Both the position numbers and the translations under genes were made by a program. The notes under the pieces were generated by a model. It was not told where the DNA came from. It made no database searches and was given only the letters and a program-made list of their open reading frames with translations. From positions 14,008,973 through 14,072,972 of the forward strand of contig NC_133482.1 in the NCBI RefSeq assembly GCF_025370935.1: a DNA stretch of 64,000 nt, given 5' to 3'. Shown here piece after piece: positions 10,969 through 21,919 of this stretch. The stretch is from Choristoneura fumiferana. Lineage: Eukaryota > Arthropoda > Insecta > Lepidoptera > Tortricidae. Within the stretch, counting starts at the first letter, position 1. Every line of letters begins with the position of its first letter.

Positions 10969-12210
10969 AGTATGGATTATAGGTAATTGTAACGTGTTTT
11001 TAGGTAGAGACATTATCTGCCAAATCTTGCGGCGCATTCTTTTTGGGAATGATGATTATGATCTTGCCTACTTACCTTGGTGTGCTCAAAAAGCTCTCAT
11101 GAAAGACTCCTAGGCGACCTATATGCGAAATTAACTCTTTATTTTAATCATTAAGCATAAAATCTATTAATTGGGCATTTCTTTCTACCGTTGTACCCTT
11201 TGTGTCAGTTTTGTTACGAAAATTATCAAGAAACATCCTTAATATTTTGGGAACACACCTGGGGACGCTGTTCTAACAGCTCGGAATCATGGACTGAGTC
11301 TATATACCTCCCAAATTTGTTGAAATCGGATAGATAAACTCAGGGTACAACGGTAGATAGAAATACCCAATTATGTCTCTACCGGTAAGACCCTCTTTAC
11401 ATTGATCCAGAAATCATTCTAGTAGCGATACGAGACGAGATCACACTCCTGAGTATCCTGACGAGTTACACGAGATCGAGCGAGCACCGCAGTGTCATGC
11501 TACTGGAACCATTTTACTGACATAATGTAAGCGCAGCCTAAAAGACGACTATCGACATCGCACCTACCGAGCTAATAACAGGATGACGAATAGCACCATT
11601 CCCTAGCGATGTATCACACGCAATCCCGGATGGCCTGGGGCCCTCGGCGTGATCGTGAGTTAATCAGCGCCCACTCGCCCCCAGTCGTGGCCTTGCGGTC
11701 ACCCTCTGCGTGCGCGCATCAGTTACAGATCAACAAGTCACAGTATAAAAAAGGAGCAGTATTCCGTCTCGGCAGCGTCCTTGATATAATTACCTACGCC
11801 GGCTCGAAACGTGTAATAGGGCTGCCTACTCTACTAACTGTCACTCTTCAGTTACGTATTTGATTTGATAATGTCACATGAAATTTAAAGTAGGGAAAGG
11901 ATTAGGAGAGATTTAAAGAAGGACTAAGTAGTATTTAACAAAAATGCATTTTACGTTATTTTATAATAAACCACAAAACGTATTGTATTTTAAACGGTTT
12001 TATTTGGCTTCATCACTACGTATATTTATTACCTACAAATTAGCTACGGAGAAGTATTTGCGCCTCTTCTGGGATGTGATCCTTCTTTCTTTAGGTATTG
12101 TTGAATTGAAGATAAATTCGCATTCTGATAAATAACTTCAATAGATACGTTTTTATTATATTATATTAGTTTAATTTAAACATCCGTACACCTAACAATA
12201 CTGTTTATAT
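10969..12210. other. Gene-free interval
   Basis: No supported exon. TATAAAAAAGGAG near 11744 lies in a locally GC-richer stretch (11600-11830) and could be a promoter remnant, but I see no gene attached to it. Confidence 0.4.
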
Positions 12211-12219
12211 CTTTGTGAC

Positions 12220-13227
12220 GGTGACCTGTCGTTTTGCCGAGTTTCATTACGCAGATTTTCGTTTCGCAGACAACTGTTGGCAGATTTTTCTTTTGGCCGA
12301 GCAACGTTTGGTATAATTTCGTTACGCCTATTATTCGTTTCGCCGAGTAGTCGGTAGGAAGAATAGCGATAAGCAGATTTACGTTTAGTAGATTGTTTGT
12401 TTCGTAATTGTTTCAGTTAACCGAACAACGTTTCGTCGAGACACGATAAGCAGAGTTATCACATGGCATTCATATTGTTAAGTAGATTTATTGTTCAGTC
12501 GATTTTTGTTTCGTAATCTGCGTAGATAAAATAGGATTTTACTGAGTTGACTATATAAATACACTAGCTTTTATCAAATGAAGTTAGGTGCGACGACGAG
12601 CGTTAGCGAGGAGGAGAGTTAGGTAGAATTGCGACCAACAACGCACGAGCCGAGCGAGCGAAGCGAGCGTGCCGCGGTAGCGGCCGGCGAAGTGCCAGAA
12701 CCGAACTGCTAGCATCGCGACTTGGTTTGTTTAAACTCCAATGTAAAATAAATACAAATGATGGTCAAACATACGTTTATTACTTGCGTTATACGTTTGA
12801 AACTTGTGAGGGTACATAAAAAAAACATAAAGAATGTGCGGTCAGCACGGCGTGTAAAAATGCCAATAAGGCCATAGTGTAATCCACACATATTCACGGT
12901 ATTGAATGCCAGTCCCATGCGAAACGAAAAGATGCGAAAAGTTGATATGCGCACTGAATAATAGTTCAACCGTTACAAAAGCGAAGGTTGTTCGACCAAA
13001 TGTGCAAAATGTGTAGTGATTAATAGGCTAAACGAATTTCTGTAAATAGTTGTACGGCTTACTGACTCATATGCCAAGTAAATAGTCTGCTAAAGGTTGA
13101 GTTACGAAACGTTAGTCTGCGAAACAATACATCTGCGTACAAATTCATCGGCGTACCGTTACTCGGCGAAACGTTGTCTGCCAATCAATAATCTGCCTAA
13201 AAATAGTCGGCGAATCATTAGGTAACC
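12220..13227. mobile_element. Foldback DNA transposon with 9-bp target duplication (MULE-like?)
   Basis: The two ends are imperfect inverted arms made of short degenerate motifs (TTTCGCCGA, TTTGGCAGA, TTTCGTAAT on the plus strand at 12235-12545; the complementary set at 13018-13220). The extreme ends are GGTGACCTGTCG and, reverse-complemented, GGTTACCTAATG. The nine bases CTTTGTGAC occur directly outside both ends (12211-12219 and 13228-13236). Nine-base duplications and long repetitive arms are typical of Mutator-like elements, hence the tentative class. The centre carries a CpG-rich block at 12590-12715 and no transposase. Copy 2 has the same element at 24785-25795. Confidence 0.75.
12590..12715. 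other. CpG-dense core of the foldback element
   Basis: A short block in which GAGCGAGCGAAGCGAGCG and GCGGCCGGCGAAGTGCCAG stand out from the AT-rich surroundings. It is non-coding in all frames by eye. A similar GAGCGAGCGAGA block with GGCGCAGCC occurs at 58093-58185 in the myofilin region, so the block may be a shared transposon module. Confidence 0.5.
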
Positions 13228-13596
13228 CTTTGTGACATATTAAGGTACGTAATAACTGTGCGTCAGTCGTGTAACCACGGAGCACTCGCGACTAATGGTT
13301 GCCGAGGTATGCTGAGAATTCGTGGTGCGTAGGTATAACTCGCGTTTCGGCCGTTTGTATGAAGACGGTGTACTGCTCCTTTTTATACTGTGAACAAGTG
13401 ATGAGCGGTAGCAGAGCATGACAACCGTCAACCACCCATCACTATTATAGTGGTTCAATTTCGTCGTTAGTCTACTTGTTTAGGCTGCGTTTGATCCTAT
13501 CCTCGCACAGCACAGCTCTAGTGGAAACAGCTAAGCGAGTTAAATTAAGCCTTTCTATTGGTTCATGAAAAACACATTCCCCGCAACACACCCTCG

Positions 13597-13637
13597 CACA
13601 TCTGAGAGAGAGAAAGAGAGAGAGAGAAAGAGAAAAA
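13597..13637. repeat. (GA)n-rich microsatellite
   Basis: GAGAGAGAAAGAGAGAGAGAG tract; identical location in copy 2 at about 26173-26203. Confidence 0.8.
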
Positions 13638-14097
13638 TTTATTTACACATATTCGATACACATAAAAATACATTAGATGGAAAAAAATAAAAATAACATC
13701 AAATAGTATAAAGTGGACCCCACTCAGCATAATGTTACGGCAAGCCGCAACACTGTTTTTCAGTGGTACCCATCTCTGGTGGAAACACAGATTTAGAACC
13801 CGGAATATGTTATTATGCAGAACCCGCAGCTTCCACATGAAACAATACATCTGTGTATATCACACAGGCTCACTCAACCATCACAAACGCCGCACATGCA
13901 ACATTTTTGTCTTTTTACGAGTTCACTCTCAAAGCCACCAACACCCAAGCACAGAGCATTGTGATTGTCTATGTCTCTGTACCGAGCGCAGCAGTGGGTG
14001 AAACCTCAAACAAGGTTTGTGGAATATTACCTCTAAAGATCTATCCCAAGAGTCATGGTATGGTAAGAAAAAACATTTTGATGAGAACTAAATAATT

Positions 14098-14262
14098 TAC
14101 CATGCACAGGACTTATCACGCTAACACACAAAAGTAATATTTACCTCAACGTTTCGGCAACATTACAGTGGCCGTGGTCATGAGTAGGCCACTGTAATGT
14201 TGCCGAAACGTCAAAGTAAATATTACTTGTGTGTGTTAACATGATAAGTCCTGTGCGTGGTA
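14098..14262. mobile_element. 165-bp palindromic MITE
   Basis: Nearly perfect inverted arms of about 70 bp: the left begins TACCATGCACAGGACTTATC and the right ends GATAAGTCCTGTGCGTGGTA. The centre contains AACATTACAGTGGCC and its complement. Copy 2 equivalent at about 26670-26836 with several substitutions. No clear target duplication. Confidence 0.75.
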
Positions 14263-16402
14263 TTTTGACTATGAGTGAAAATCACGAAAGTTTAAGAAAT
14301 TATACTAAATAATTTATTTGCTATGTTATTAACAGTAGAGTAGTCATCAATAATAATGAAAATATATGCTTTTTCAAATACCTACAAAGTTATGCAAGGA
14401 ACTTCTTAGCGGCGATTTTATTTTTGGGCAGCATTAGATCCGAAATTTGTCAATCTCCTTTAGTATGGATATGTAAATTGGATGATGATACATTACTTTC
14501 GTAAAGGAACCCTATGGTCCGATTCGGATGTCTCCAGTGAAAGTGCAACTCCTTAAGGGTAAATGGCATAAGTACAGTCAACAAAAAGTACAGTAAGCAA
14601 GAAAAGCACTTGTAATAAAATCAGAATAGTTCCAGCATCCATCGTTTCTTTTAGACAGGATCGCCTATTTTTTATGTTTGAACTTTATCACTATTAAGTT
14701 TAAATAAATAATAAAGCAATACTTAGTACTCAGACCATTGGTGACCTTTTAACAGTCAAACAAAAACAAATAGCACTGTATGAGTCAAACTACTTTTTCC
14801 TTGCTGTTTGATGTTTGACATTAGATAATAATACTTTATTTCTTCTATCTTATCACTCTGTCAATATTACATCCCTGATAAGGTTGCTGCTTGTTGACAG
14901 TTGCAGCATAGGGTTGCCACTATTGGAAAAAAAGTATTTCATTCAAAATCTTAACAAAATAATGAATCATGCTAAATTTGATTCTGTCTCTGTTTATTCA
15001 GACTAAACTAACAAAGACAGCATCACAGATATCTGTCATATAAAATTTATCAATGAGAGGCGAAACAGGCACTTGATCTCATTTATTTTTCCATGTGTAT
15101 TTGTTATTGTTTTTGGCTTTCGACTGTGTTCAAGTCACAGTTAAAATATAAAATGCATTTGCATTAGGGATGAAGATGAAAGTATAATATTTTTCATGCA
15201 AAATAGATTATTTTTCTAAACTATAGAGTACAATTTACTAAAATATAGAATGATGCTAAAAATTATAGAATAGGTGTAAACCCTACAGTAGCATCACATA
15301 AGATTAAATAATATTTTGTCAACAAATCTGGAGAGATTCTAGTAGTATCTGCTATTATGCTAAGTACACATCCAAGTGCACATGCACTGCCTCACAGGAA
15401 CATAACATTACTTTAAGAGATCCGTAAGTTGATCTTGTGTTCTTGAACAGAAAATTTACAATTAAAAGTTACAGAATGAGTAGTGTGCAGACCAAAAAAT
15501 TAGACCATATTCAACGGTAGTAAACACAAAAGATTGACTGGAAAAAGTTCATCAACTGGACAACCTGTATGTTTAATTTTCATGTCACAACAGAAAAGTT
15601 TGATACTAATTTTAACTACTGGCATTAGTGTCCAATTTTTGAACTCCATCTGTATCTTGTGATTTACTATACACAAGTAGGTACTATACCAGTCTTATTG
15701 GAAAAAACACACTTACACACTTAAGGGTGGATTATGTTTTATAGTTCTACTTGTTTTGTTAACTACTATTTAATTGTAAATTGTGTGATGAAGATCTATT
15801 AGTCTGAAATATTAATTTATTTGGAATAAACTCCTTTTAATACATAGGCAGAGATCCGAATATGTTAACATTTTTGTTTCCATTTGTGGAATTGGAATTG
15901 TATGAGACAGTTGAGACTAGAAATAAAGTTGTTTATTTCATTTCTCACAAATAAAATTTTCTTCTCTGTCTTTCTTTCTTCCTTGTCTTCTTTTCATTGA
16001 AGATATTTTACTAATTTGTATGCTGAGTTTCCTTCTTTTACATTGAAGTATCTAAATGTAATGGTGAATATCAAACAGACTGAATAAATCTAGTTGGATA
16101 TTTTCAATGTACAAGCTTTTCACATTGGACCTTCAAAATAAATTCAAATTCGAATCCTGCTACATTTTTCCTTGACAATTAACACTTGCTATCTCTCAAT
16201 AAGTAATTCAAACACATTTAACAAAGCAAACAAATGTTTGCTGATAACATGCCGGCAGTTCGATTACACAAATACCTATAAACAAAGTATTTGTAGTACG
16301 TACACAACACCGCACCAACTGAACTGATCGTTGCAATCAGTAACTCTTAACTTAAACCAACCCTTTTAATGCTTGTACCGTCTACCGAACCCGAAAACTC
16401 AC
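14263..16402. other. AT-rich interval, presumed first intron of the PACS gene
   Basis: Downstream (minus direction) of the PACS exon donor site. No second PACS exon could be found here or further left in the window, so the first intron must be longer than the available sequence. Equivalent to about 26837-29331 in copy 2, apart from the block at 27590-27943. Confidence 0.5.
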
Positions 16403-16512
16403 CTGGGAATACAGTTCGAAGGCGTCCTGTCCACTTCCCAGGCAGCAAAAAGCTTCATGGGAACAGGTTTCGATGTATTAGTCATCTTTTCAGATTTATT
16501 TTTCTCCGTCAT
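16403..16512 (-). CDS. PACS: PACS (phosphofurin acidic cluster sorting protein), first coding exon, copy 1
   Basis: PACS proteins are cytosolic adaptors that bind acidic clusters in cargo such as furin and connect them to AP-1 and other coats for endosome/TGN sorting. On the minus strand ATG 16512 opens 36 codons plus two bases, ending at a good donor (CCCAG then GTGAGT). The segment PVPMKLFAAWEVDRTPSNCI aligns with the start of the conserved FBR/ATPase-like N-terminal region of animal PACS1/PACS2 (family consensus VPM-LFATWEVDR-...-C-PRLCSL), and the exon ends where that family continues PRLCSLTL. The next exon must lie to the left and is not in this window. The Drosophila orthologue is KrT95D. 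The exon is intact and is identical in frame to the copy at 29332-29441. Confidence 0.85.
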
Positions 16513-16800
16513 CTTAGAATCTGAACCACACAACAAAGTAAAACTTTTCACAGCACACCACTTGTTTAAGTTTTGACTGGCATTGTTATTTGATCACTAA
16601 ACACAGCACTGGATTCATGTTTTATTGAAGCAGAGGACGAGCGCGATTCAGTCCCCGATGCAAACACAACAATACTCTCGGTCGTTTCGATCAAGCACGG
16701 CGCGGTAGATAGAAACGTAGAACGTACTACGACGTCTCGTCTCCAAACCCAAAGCTAACGAGGGCGTTCGATACGTTTGACAGCTAACGCTGTGTTGCCA
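16513..16800 (-). promoter_or_regulatory. PACS 5' UTR and presumptive promoter region, copy 1
   Basis: Upstream of the PACS ATG on the minus strand lies a stretch richer in CpG (CGTCCTCTGC, GATCGAAACGACCG, ACCGCGCCGTGC) than its neighbours, as expected of a broad housekeeping promoter. There is no obvious TATA box at a fixed distance. Copy 2 equivalent: 29442-29730. Confidence 0.45.
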
Positions 16801-17006
16801 TTAACAAGTATTCCATTTAATTACCCTTTTTATTCTCCGCTCAGGGAATAGGGAATATTACGCAAAGCTCTGCGCAGGGGCGACACTAGCGCAAACGCTG
16901 TGACAACGTCAGTTCTCTTATATTTTGTCGCCATGACGGAACCTTGACCAAAAATGATTAGTGCCTATAGAAATCATGACATATGTCGCGTACGCTCGTC
17001 ATTATG

Positions 17007-17180
17007 GGAAACTAGCTGTTGCCGCGGCTTCGCCACGTTGTTTTTTTTCTGTATTTTTTCCATGAAAACTCTTCTCCTGACAGTAATGAACACAACAAAA
17101 ACAGAATTAAGCGAAATCGGACCAGTCGTCCCGACTTTTGCGCTTAGCCACACATTTTACGATTCATTTTATTTTTATAT
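17007..17180 (+). repeat. Short lepidopteran TAGCTGTTGCCCGCG-type element
   Basis: Starts ACTAGCTGTTGCCGCGGCTTC and ends in TATATATATAGATT, a compact version of the common moth repeat. Copy 2 (29939-30127) reads GTTGCCCGCGGCTTCGCCC: copy 1 has lost single Cs, suggesting lower base accuracy here. Confidence 0.65.
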
Positions 17181-17329
17181 ATATAGATTATGTAACTGCA
17201 GTTATAGAGTTATTTATGAAAATGACAGGCGTCGTAATAGAATGAGGTAAAGATGTTTGAATCTTATCTTATCTGATCGTTAGGGTCCTTGCGGATACAC
17301 TTCGACCGTAGGGACCTTTTGTGTAATTA

Positions 17330-18490
17330 CGCTCCTTCGCACTTACTCTATTGCCTTTATCTCATCGTCCATAAATTGAATGATTTGACGTAGCGGTAGT
17401 GCCTTAAAGTCTCCTGGTGTGGGGTAATCGTCGCCAAAGAGTCTCAATCTTAATCTGCGAGGGCGTCCACATTCACACATATGTGTTCCGTCTTCCCTCG
17501 CCACATATTCTACAAACTTCATGTCCTGTACTCCATCTTTACTAGTATGTGTTTAGTATCGAAATGACCTGTAAATGCGCTGACGAAATGTCGGAGTTGT
17601 TTTCTGAGTGTCCAGAGTTTTTTAGTCCAGCTTGTTTCATACATACATATTGTTTCAGCTTGTTTCGTACATTTTCGGTTGAATCGTTTTTGAATGCTTT
17701 AGACCTTTCCAGTGTTTTCCACTCTTGATGTGTTTAAGTCTGGTGTTGTCGTTTATGGCATTCTTTATGGTTCCCTGTGAAGTCCCACATACGGTTCGGG
17801 CCCTATGTTTTGTTCATTGACCCTACCCTTGCTAGCTCATCTGCTTTTTCATTCCGATGAAGCCTTTGTGTCCGGGATCAAATCAGTCTCACTTTGTTGC
17901 GTCTGCCAAGCTTGTTTAATGCTTGTACTCCATTATACTGCTCTGTAGTTTGGCACAACAAATGTGAATTAAAAAATGTAACCCTTAACAGAAAAAAAAT
18001 CTATCTATTTATCTTATAGATCAGTCTTGAGTCAACGCTTGGCGATGTGAGTGCCTTTAGAGCTGCTTGACTGTCACTGAGTATATAGATGGTTTTTCCT
18101 TTACCTTCCTATCTATATTCTCCTGTGCAGAGGAGATAATTGCATACGTCTCTGCTTGAAAGACGGTTGCATAATTTCCATGCTTACGCTACTGTTTGAA
18201 GGTCCTTGGCATGAATGCCGGCTCCTGTACCGGATTTCATTTTGGATCCATCCGTATACCATGAATTTTTCACTGCTTTCCAGCAGTGTCAGTCCTTCTG
18301 CCCATTCAGCCCTTGTGGGAACATGAACCTTGAAGTTCCTTCGGAATATGTACTTTGGTTGCATTTGTCGCAACCCATCGCCGTTATACTATCAAGATAT
18401 TTGTTTTGTTCCATTTTAGTGTGCTTCGTCCTCGGAGCGGAATCGTACCACAGGCCGTCGACATGGATTCAAAGATGGTTACATTAATTT
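17330..18490 (-). pseudogene. LINE 3' end with RNase H and zinc knuckle, copy 1 (heavily frameshifted)
   Basis: Collinear with 30278-31446 but broken by many one-base indels, so only short open pieces remain (for example 18113-18373). See the copy 2 entry for domains. Confidence 0.75.
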
Positions 18491-18929
18491 TGGAACATTG
18501 AATGAATATTTTTTGTCACAATTCATGAATTCCATGGATTAAGGTGTCAGTATACATTTCAGGGGAAATGTAGGGGGATACATAAATATTGCACATTAGG
18601 CATACATGTTTCTGTCAGTTCGGTGGATACCATGTTTGTCACATTCTATGGCTACTTAATTATGGCATCCGCAGGGATACATAATTTTGTAAGATAACTT
18701 GATACCTCTCTTTATAGTTGACTGTACATATATTTACCTACTTTGAGGTAAACCAAGAATACTGGCAACATAAACCATGTTTTGCACACGTCACAACTAG
18801 ATGGCGCTTGTAATAATGCGTTCAAGTTAATGAGAATATTATGAATGAAATAATTTCAGCACGTTCCAAATATGAAAAACATGATCAATTAAAAAATTGG
18901 TTGGTATCCCTTTTATTGAGTCAGTCTTA

Positions 18930-18978
18930 AGCCGCATTCACATTAATCTGTCTTGTTGTGTTGTGATGTGATGCACTG

Positions 18979-19014
<36 letters not shown>

Positions 19015-19060
19015 CCTTGTATACGACACAAAGACACGACAGATAAATCTGATTGCGGCT
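18930..19060. mobile_element. PIF/Harbinger-type MITE with (CT)n core, copy 1
   Basis: Inverted ends AGCCGCATTCACA... and ...TGATTGCGGCT flanked by TTA on both sides (18927-18929 and 19061-19063), the three-base target preference of PIF/Harbinger elements. The centre holds a (CT)n microsatellite (about 18980-19011). Equivalent to 31897-32023. Confidence 0.7.
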
Positions 19061-19355
19061 TTATTCCATCGTGATCGTGGCTGGCTAGAAAAGTATATTG
19101 ACGCCTTTAGTATGAAGAAATATTCGCAACCCCCTCCCCGTTTTTTTTTTTCATGTTATTATGTGAAAATATAACTTAGCTTTAACATTTTCTTAATAAA
19201 TATTTTTTAAACAAACCAGGGGGTCGCCACTCACAGGTTGAACAACACTGGGCTAGAGGATAGTGTGTACTACCTACAACGAAAGATTTGGTCTTATTTA
19301 TTTATTGAAAATACAAACTGAAACATAGATGCACAGAAAAAAACAGAAAAATAAG

Positions 19356-19537
19356 ACCATCACTGGGAATCGAACCCAGGTCCTCGTAATCCGTACCGCG
19401 TGCTATTACTGCTACACCACTGATGGTCAACCACCAGTTGTCCATCCAGTTGTCATTGGTTGTTGACCATCAGTGGTGTAGCCGTATAGCAACGCGTACG
19501 GATTACCGAGGACCTGGGTTCGATTCCCAGTGATGGT
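19356..19537. mobile_element. Head-to-head pair of tRNA-derived SINEs, copy 1
   Basis: A minus-strand tRNA-like head (19356-19428) and a plus-strand one (19465-19537) face each other across a ~36-bp spacer, each followed outward by the same SINE body. Pol III box B (GGGTTCGATTCCC) and a box A-like TGGTGTAGC are present. A 7-bp acceptor-like pairing (ACCATCA with TGATGGT) supports a tRNA origin. Equivalent to 32336-32508 in copy 2. Confidence 0.8.
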
Positions 19538-19692
19538 TTTATTTTTCTGTTTTTCTGTGCATCTATGTTTCAGTTGTATTTTCAATTTCGGTTTTACGGG
19601 ATGACCGTAAAAGTAAAAATTTGGAATTGAAATAAAAAATACAAAAAGATTCCAAAAACCCATCTTTTATTTATTGCAAATTAGGCACCACT

Positions 19693-19702
19693 NNNNNNNN
19701 NN
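19693..19702. other. Assembly gap (10 N)
   Basis: Ten Ns directly at the right end of duplication copy 1; a ten-base gap is usually a placeholder, not a measured distance. Confidence 0.95.
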
Positions 19703-20291
19703 GTAACGAACGAATCGAATCCATCAGTTCCGAGGCTCGAGGCCCATCACAGAGGCTGGCCAAATTAATCAATCACTCTGGTAATAGATATTTTATTTTA
19801 TCAAACAGCAGTAATTACTTCATCTTGCCTGACACACTTGCGAACTAGTTCAATTATGATTTCACTGATACAATTATTTTTAATGCTGGCTTATAAGGAA
19901 ACTTAAATGTGTTTACATAAATCAATTTGCGTCAGTAATCGACTGGGATCGTAAGTAGGTATAATAATATGATAATGTTTATTTGTTATGTGCCCATGTA
20001 TGTAACTAGGTCATATTTTTGTATACGATGATCTGCAAGGTCCTTTAGAGGACTGTAAACAACATTATTTCAGTTAGGTACCTATATTCACTATTTTGAC
20101 CCAAAATATGTGAAATTGATAATGATAAGCGCCAACAGAGCAATTCAATTACCTACTGAGAAAAAAATCACTTAAGCAATGTTATGGTCATTATTTTTAT
20201 CTTTTATGGCTACTCGTACAGCCCGATATCCACAACTAACATGTGCACTCGTTTACATGAACTCACGCCCACTCGCTCATTTTCGTATCAG
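19703..20291. other. 589-bp unique island between two gaps
   Basis: AT-rich, not recognisably similar to the flanking duplicate or other parts of the window. No coding or RNA gene seen. Being flanked by gaps on both sides, its placement here is uncertain. Confidence 0.6.
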
Positions 20292-20370
20292 NNNNNNNNN
20301 NNNNNNNNNNNNNNNNNNNNNNNNNNNNNNNNNNNNNNNNNNNNNNNNNNNNNNNNNNNNNNNNNNNNNN
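20292..20370. other. Assembly gap (79 N)
   Basis: 79 Ns; the copy 2 RTE element emerges abruptly from this gap inside its reverse transcriptase. Confidence 0.95.
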
Positions 20371-21919
20371 GGTGAAGGACGGAACTAAACAGCGTCTGAA
20401 GGCCCTTAAGGACTGGTCTACCCCCGCCTTCAGGAGTTCGGCTGTAATTCCGTCGTCACCCGGGGCTTTGCCATTCTTAAGCTGCTTGAGGGCCATACTA
20501 ATCTCGTACAGGCTGACGTCCGGGATGTCTTCGGTATAGTGTCGGGTTAATCTAGCCCTCGGGTCTTTAGCTAGATTTTCGACAGGTGTTCGGGTTTCGT
20601 GTATAGCTGTCCATAAAACCTCTCAACTTCTCCAACAGCTCAGGTTTGGATGAAACGATTCTGCCGTCGTCGGTCTTGAGCTTCATCAACTGGCTTTGAC
20701 CAACAGACAGATCCCTGGTAAACACTTAGAGCCCTGTTACGCTCAATAGCCTCTTCAATACTGGTAGTATTAAATCGGCGTACATCGCGCTTCAGAGACT
20801 TTGAGATCTGTCTGTTGAGCTGCCGATAACGAGAAGCGTCACCAGAAGACTGCAAAATCATCTCACGCCTCACCTCCATGAGCCTAAGGGTGGAATCCGA
20901 AAGCCTTTTGGTTCTAGTACGGCGGGTCTTGAAGAACTTAGACCCGACCATATGGACAGCTTCCACAAACCCGTCGTTGTAATCGTCCACCTCGCTACCT
21001 AGGCATTCGAAACGATTTTGAAGTTCGAGCTGAAAGCTCTCGGGGTTTTGGAGCTGAGCAGGTTCTGGGCGGAGCGTAGATTTCATCAGTCGAGACCTTT
21101 CAAGCTTGAACTGGATATTCAATGAGCCTCGTACCATACGGTGATCACTCCCGGTTTTAAACGCACTGATCACGGAGACATCATTGAATATGTGCTTTTT
21201 CGTCGACATGATAAAATCTATCTCATTCCTCGTAACACCATCAGGGCTCATCCAGGTCCACTTCCTATGCTCACGTTTCCTGAAGAAGGAGTTCATCATA
21301 TAGAGTCCCTCCTTCTCCATAAAACCGGCCAGTAGGTGGCCCCGGTGATTCCTACGCCCCACTCCAAATTTCCCCACTCTCAGTTCTTCACCGTCTCGTT
21401 TGCCCAGCTTTGCGTTAAAGTCCCCCATAACAACCGTTAAGTGAGTTTTGGAGCTATGCATGGCTCTGGAAATATCCTCATACATAGCCTCCACCTCATC
21501 GTCGGAGTGCGTCGAGGTCGGAGCGTATACCTGTATGACCTTCAACGAATATCGTTGGGTCATTCTGAGTACAAGGCATGCTACCCGGTTCGACACACTA
21601 TCGATCTTCACCACGTTGTTCACGAGGGACCTGTGGACGATAAACCCGACACCTCCCTGGGACTGGTGTTCGCCCTCCCGGAAATAGAGCAAGTTACCGG
21701 ACTTAAGAGTTATCGTGTCCTCCCCCTCTCTACGGACTTCTGATAACCCTATGATTCCCCATCGTAACCTGCTCAATTCTTCCTCCAGTTCCAGTATCCT
21801 TTCATCGGTCCGCAGCGTTCGGCAGTTATATGTTGCCAGGGCCAAAGGTTGTCGTTTTGGTAGCCGGGCCTCTGCCGGTGATTAACTATAGCACCCCTGC
21901 CCCGCCGTTACCATGGCCG
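20371..21919 (-). mobile_element. RTE LINE, copy 2, truncated by the assembly gap
   Basis: The 5' part of the same element as 6456-9380. ATG 21845 opens 401 codons covering the whole endonuclease and the start of the linker. Frame breaks follow near 20730 and 20600-20640 and at 20420, where copy 1 has extra bases. The right target duplication TTACTAAGCAT is present at 21920-21930. The 3' part is missing because of the gap and is not evidence of a biological truncation. Confidence 0.88.

Larger units (their letters stand above)
7826..19692. repeat. Copy 1 of a ~12-kb direct duplication
   Basis: Matches 20371-about 32668 collinearly over its whole length, with an offset of 12,540 at the RTE start codon, about 12,561 near 13.6 kb and about 12,929 at the PACS exon. 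Differences are SNPs, many one-base length differences and a ~354-bp block present only in copy 2. The right edge of copy 1 is an N gap, and the left edge of copy 2 is also an N gap. This copy has more frame-breaking single-base deletions between about 16.8 and 18.5 kb. Confidence 0.95.

Noticed and set aside
16373..16576. 67-codon plus-strand ORF (and its copy at 29302)
   Set aside because: It is the reverse strand of the PACS first exon.
18953..19174. Ser/Leu-repeat ORF
   Set aside because: Translation of a (CT)n microsatellite inside a MITE.
19465..19537. Possible functional tRNA gene (box A-like and perfect box B)
   Set aside because: The same head is repeated in inverted pairs and is always followed by a shared SINE body; the anticodon arm pairs poorly. 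Treated as a SINE.
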